Origin: Rotaria macrura
Lineage: Eukaryota > Rotifera > Eurotatoria > Philodinida > Philodinidae
DNA length: 64,000 bases
Assembly (NCBI GenBank): GCA_900239685.1
Contig: OENT01000058.1
Span: 62,001-126,000, forward strand
Direction: 5' to 3'
Numbering within the stretch: position 1 is the stretch's first letter; every line of letters begins with the position of its first letter. Below the pieces are notes generated by a model. That model saw only the letters and a program-made list of their open reading frames with translations, did no database searches and was not told the DNA's origin. A program made the position numbers and the translations under genes. Of this stretch, positions 61,801 to 64,000 are shown in pieces.

Positions 61801-64000
61801 TTAAATATGAAAATTTTAAAAATAAACCATATCGATCTATAAGTTAACACAATGAGAACAGTTCATGTTCGTACAAATTTTAAGAAAATTGAAAATACGT
61901 TTTACAATACGCAAAAAACTACTCATGGGTTTCTTTTTTGTATAGCTTCATCTCAGAATGGTCACCATGACGATGTAACTGTAATCTTATCTGATGATGA
62001 CAATAAACTGAAAAGTCCAAAAAAAACCGTCAAATCGATTCCAACAACACCAAAAAAATCATCAGCCCAAACAACACCAAAAAAATCATCAGCCCAAACA
62101 ACACCAAAAAAATCATCTCAATCCAGTACATCACAAGTGAAACAATCTCAATCACCAACTAAACAAAAAAATTCAACAAAATCTAAAAAGCAATTAACAT
62201 TACACGATATGAAATTTACGAAAAACTCTAATCACAATCAATTATTACAAAAATCTTCACCTAAATCTGTTAGAACATATACTATAGCAGTACCGTATTC
62301 TCTATTACAAAAGCTAGATAAAACACGTCGTGATCGTGGTCTAGAATCGAGAGTCTTTCAACGTCTTGTATTGCATTGTGCACGTACATTAAATGATAAA
62401 CAACGCTTACGTTTACCGGATGAATATCGTTCATTAATACAAACTAAATTCGAAGAATTAGAATTAAAACGTCGCTTATCAGAAATGACTGAACAAGAAA
62501 AAAAGATTTTTCTTCAAAATAAACATAAACAAAAACAATGTGAACACAAATCATGTGAAGATTTAGATTTATTATCATCAAAAATGTTACCATTACCAAA
62601 ACAAATTGAAACATTAACATCATTGCCATCACATTATACTGGTGACCTGCTTGTCATATGTACGTTTTTCACATCATGTCATACATTATTTTTATCAATG
62701 TTAACAGATGATCTATCGAAAATAACACAACAATTTTTACGTTCATTTCGGCATAACTATCTATTAGATGCATATAAAACATCATCGACAACAATATTTT
62801 TTAATTATTTTATTGAATTTTTACAAATATTATTAAAATTATTATTAAAAGAAGATGACAGTCGTTCTAATCATGATGATGCCAATAATAATAATGATGA
62901 TGATGAAAATAAACAACAACAGCAACAATTTAATTCTGATCAACAACTTACAGAGATAAATCATACTGAACAAATAATTATTGATGATGACATTGAACAA
63001 GCATATGATACGAAATTGACTGATATACCATTGACGTCATTTACATGTCAAGAATTAACACGTTTATATTTATTAAAAAATAAAAATGAAAATCATCGAA
63101 TGATTTTAGACAAATTAGCTAATTCAGAAACAAAAGATTTTTCAATCACTGAACAAGTAAGTCAATTGTATGTTTTCGAGTTCTAGTAATTATTTAAATG
63201 ATCCAATAACAACTGTCATAAACTCATACCATGTTTTTCGAGAAATGATAGTCATTGTCCATTGTTTCAGCTTGATCATTTTCGTCTTTCATAAATTTTA
63301 CACATCAGTAGAGAAACATTATTGAATGAATGGTATTTTTTTCAAATAAACTTTCAATTAGTTGAACACGGTCGAAAACTTTCTACGACATCAAAATGAT
63401 TGAAAATTGCTTTGATAACTAAATTAGGTTTGAAAAAATTTTTACCAGAAATGTTTCGAGATTTCAAATCATTTTTATCATCGCTTCAAATATTTTGTTT
63501 CTTTTTATTGAAACAATACTACATTTGAAAATGTTCAATTCTCAAAAATAAGAACAATAGCTCGACATTAGTAGCAATAGTTTCAATGATTTGTATCTAT
63601 ACCTGAAATAAGAATCTCTAATATTCATAGATTATTCTTCGAAAAATTCAAACCGAACAAGTATCATTATCTTTAAGAAAAACAAATTTTTGTGATTCAG
63701 TAAAGTGAACGTGTACATCATTTCATTTAGATTGACCTTCTATTATTACTAGTAAATACAATAACAACGAATAATGAGATCATGTCTGAATATTTCGAAT
63801 ATTTAACTCGTACTGTGTCTGAAACGTGCCGTGAACGTAATCAATTATTAGCTGAGCGTCGGAAAGCTCAAGAAGAAGAAAGTAAACAAAAGAAATTACA
63901 ATTACAAAATGGTGACAATGGAAAAGTATCATCTAAAAAACCAAACAAATCAGGAACACTGCTGGCACCTATGTCGAGTACTAATATACCCTATGATGAA
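58823..64000 (+). CDS. BAZ1B: BAZ1B/WSTF-like chromatin remodelling protein, N-terminal 782 codons (3' end outside window)
   Basis: Exons so far: 58823-59114, 59191-59239, 60417-60473, 60529-60622, 60714-60793, 60852-61044, 61112-61211, 61946-63156, 63731-64000 (open at the end). The start MPLFGRRLF and the WAC domain (residues ~20-125; RWTCECTWRAGLTHKDAYVSE) match BAZ1B. So does the block DEDRIISNVQPNELQ followed by FIRSYAFRLG. Exon 8 has a Ser/Pro/Lys-rich linker, the LTLHDM motif and a DDT domain from residue ~512 (LPSHYTGDLLVI), then KLTDIPLTSF as in BAZ1B. With ISWI, BAZ1B forms WICH in replication and transcription; its WAC region phosphorylates H2A.X Tyr142 in mammals. PHD and bromodomain should lie downstream, outside the window. 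Poly-Asn/Asp/Gln tracts interrupt the DDT region. Confidence 0.93.
62044..62118 (+). repeat. 27-bp in-frame tandem repeat in BAZ1B
   Basis: Two full copies and one 21-nt partial copy of a 27-bp unit encode TTPKKSSAQ. The DNA copies are identical, implying a recent slippage or duplication in a disordered linker. Confidence 0.9.

Overview
This looks like animal nuclear DNA, most probably from a bdelloid rotifer (Rotaria/Adineta type). The evidence is AT-rich sequence, many short GT-AG introns (mostly 41-90 nt), compact genes on both strands, and clearly metazoan proteins: coronin, CCDC47, PUR protein, BAZ1B, KDM7-type demethylase, profilin-4, ERdj3 and calmodulin. The lineage is inferred from gene style, not from a marker gene. 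Exon models were assembled by hand. Each splice was checked for a GT/AG pair, phase, and continuity with the family where one is recognised.

Layout. 1-369: the 3' end of a CYP20-like cytochrome P450. 2.3-5.0 kb: an intronless 423-aa protein and a secreted charged repeat protein. 6.2-7.2 kb: a Foldback-like element whose ends are inverted arrays of a ~15-bp repeat. 7.8-9.1 kb: a nine-exon alpha/beta hydrolase. 10.9-16.5 kb: three unrecognised or lineage-specific genes on the minus strand. 19.0-19.8 kb: profilin-4, perhaps with a small secreted peptide just upstream. 20.6-21.4 kb: a protein with three TM-x-x-TA motifs, each ending exactly at an exon border. 22.8-23.6 kb: a Gtt1-like glutathione S-transferase. 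24.1-32.4 kb: a 22-exon PHD-JmjC demethylase with a second inverted-repeat element in an intron. 32.8-33.7 kb: an intronless TatD nuclease very like the bacterial protein. 37.2-42.0 kb: CCDC47 (minus strand). 43.1-46.1 kb: coronin with two alternative last exons. 46.6-48.8 kb: DNAJB11/ERdj3. 52.5-53.4 kb: an unrecognised helical protein. 54.7-55.5 kb: calmodulin. 56.1-58.0 kb: a PUR-family protein. 58.8 kb to the end: the first 782 codons of a BAZ1B/WSTF-like protein.

The genes do not form one pathway. Themes are chromatin (KDM7-like, BAZ1B-like), ER protein biogenesis (CCDC47, DNAJB11), actin and calcium signalling (coronin, profilin-4, calmodulin), and detoxification or metabolism (P450, GST, hydrolase). 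No convincing tRNA, rRNA or CRISPR array was seen. The least explained items are the two foldback-type elements, the coronin terminal-exon pair and the exon-coupled repeat gene.
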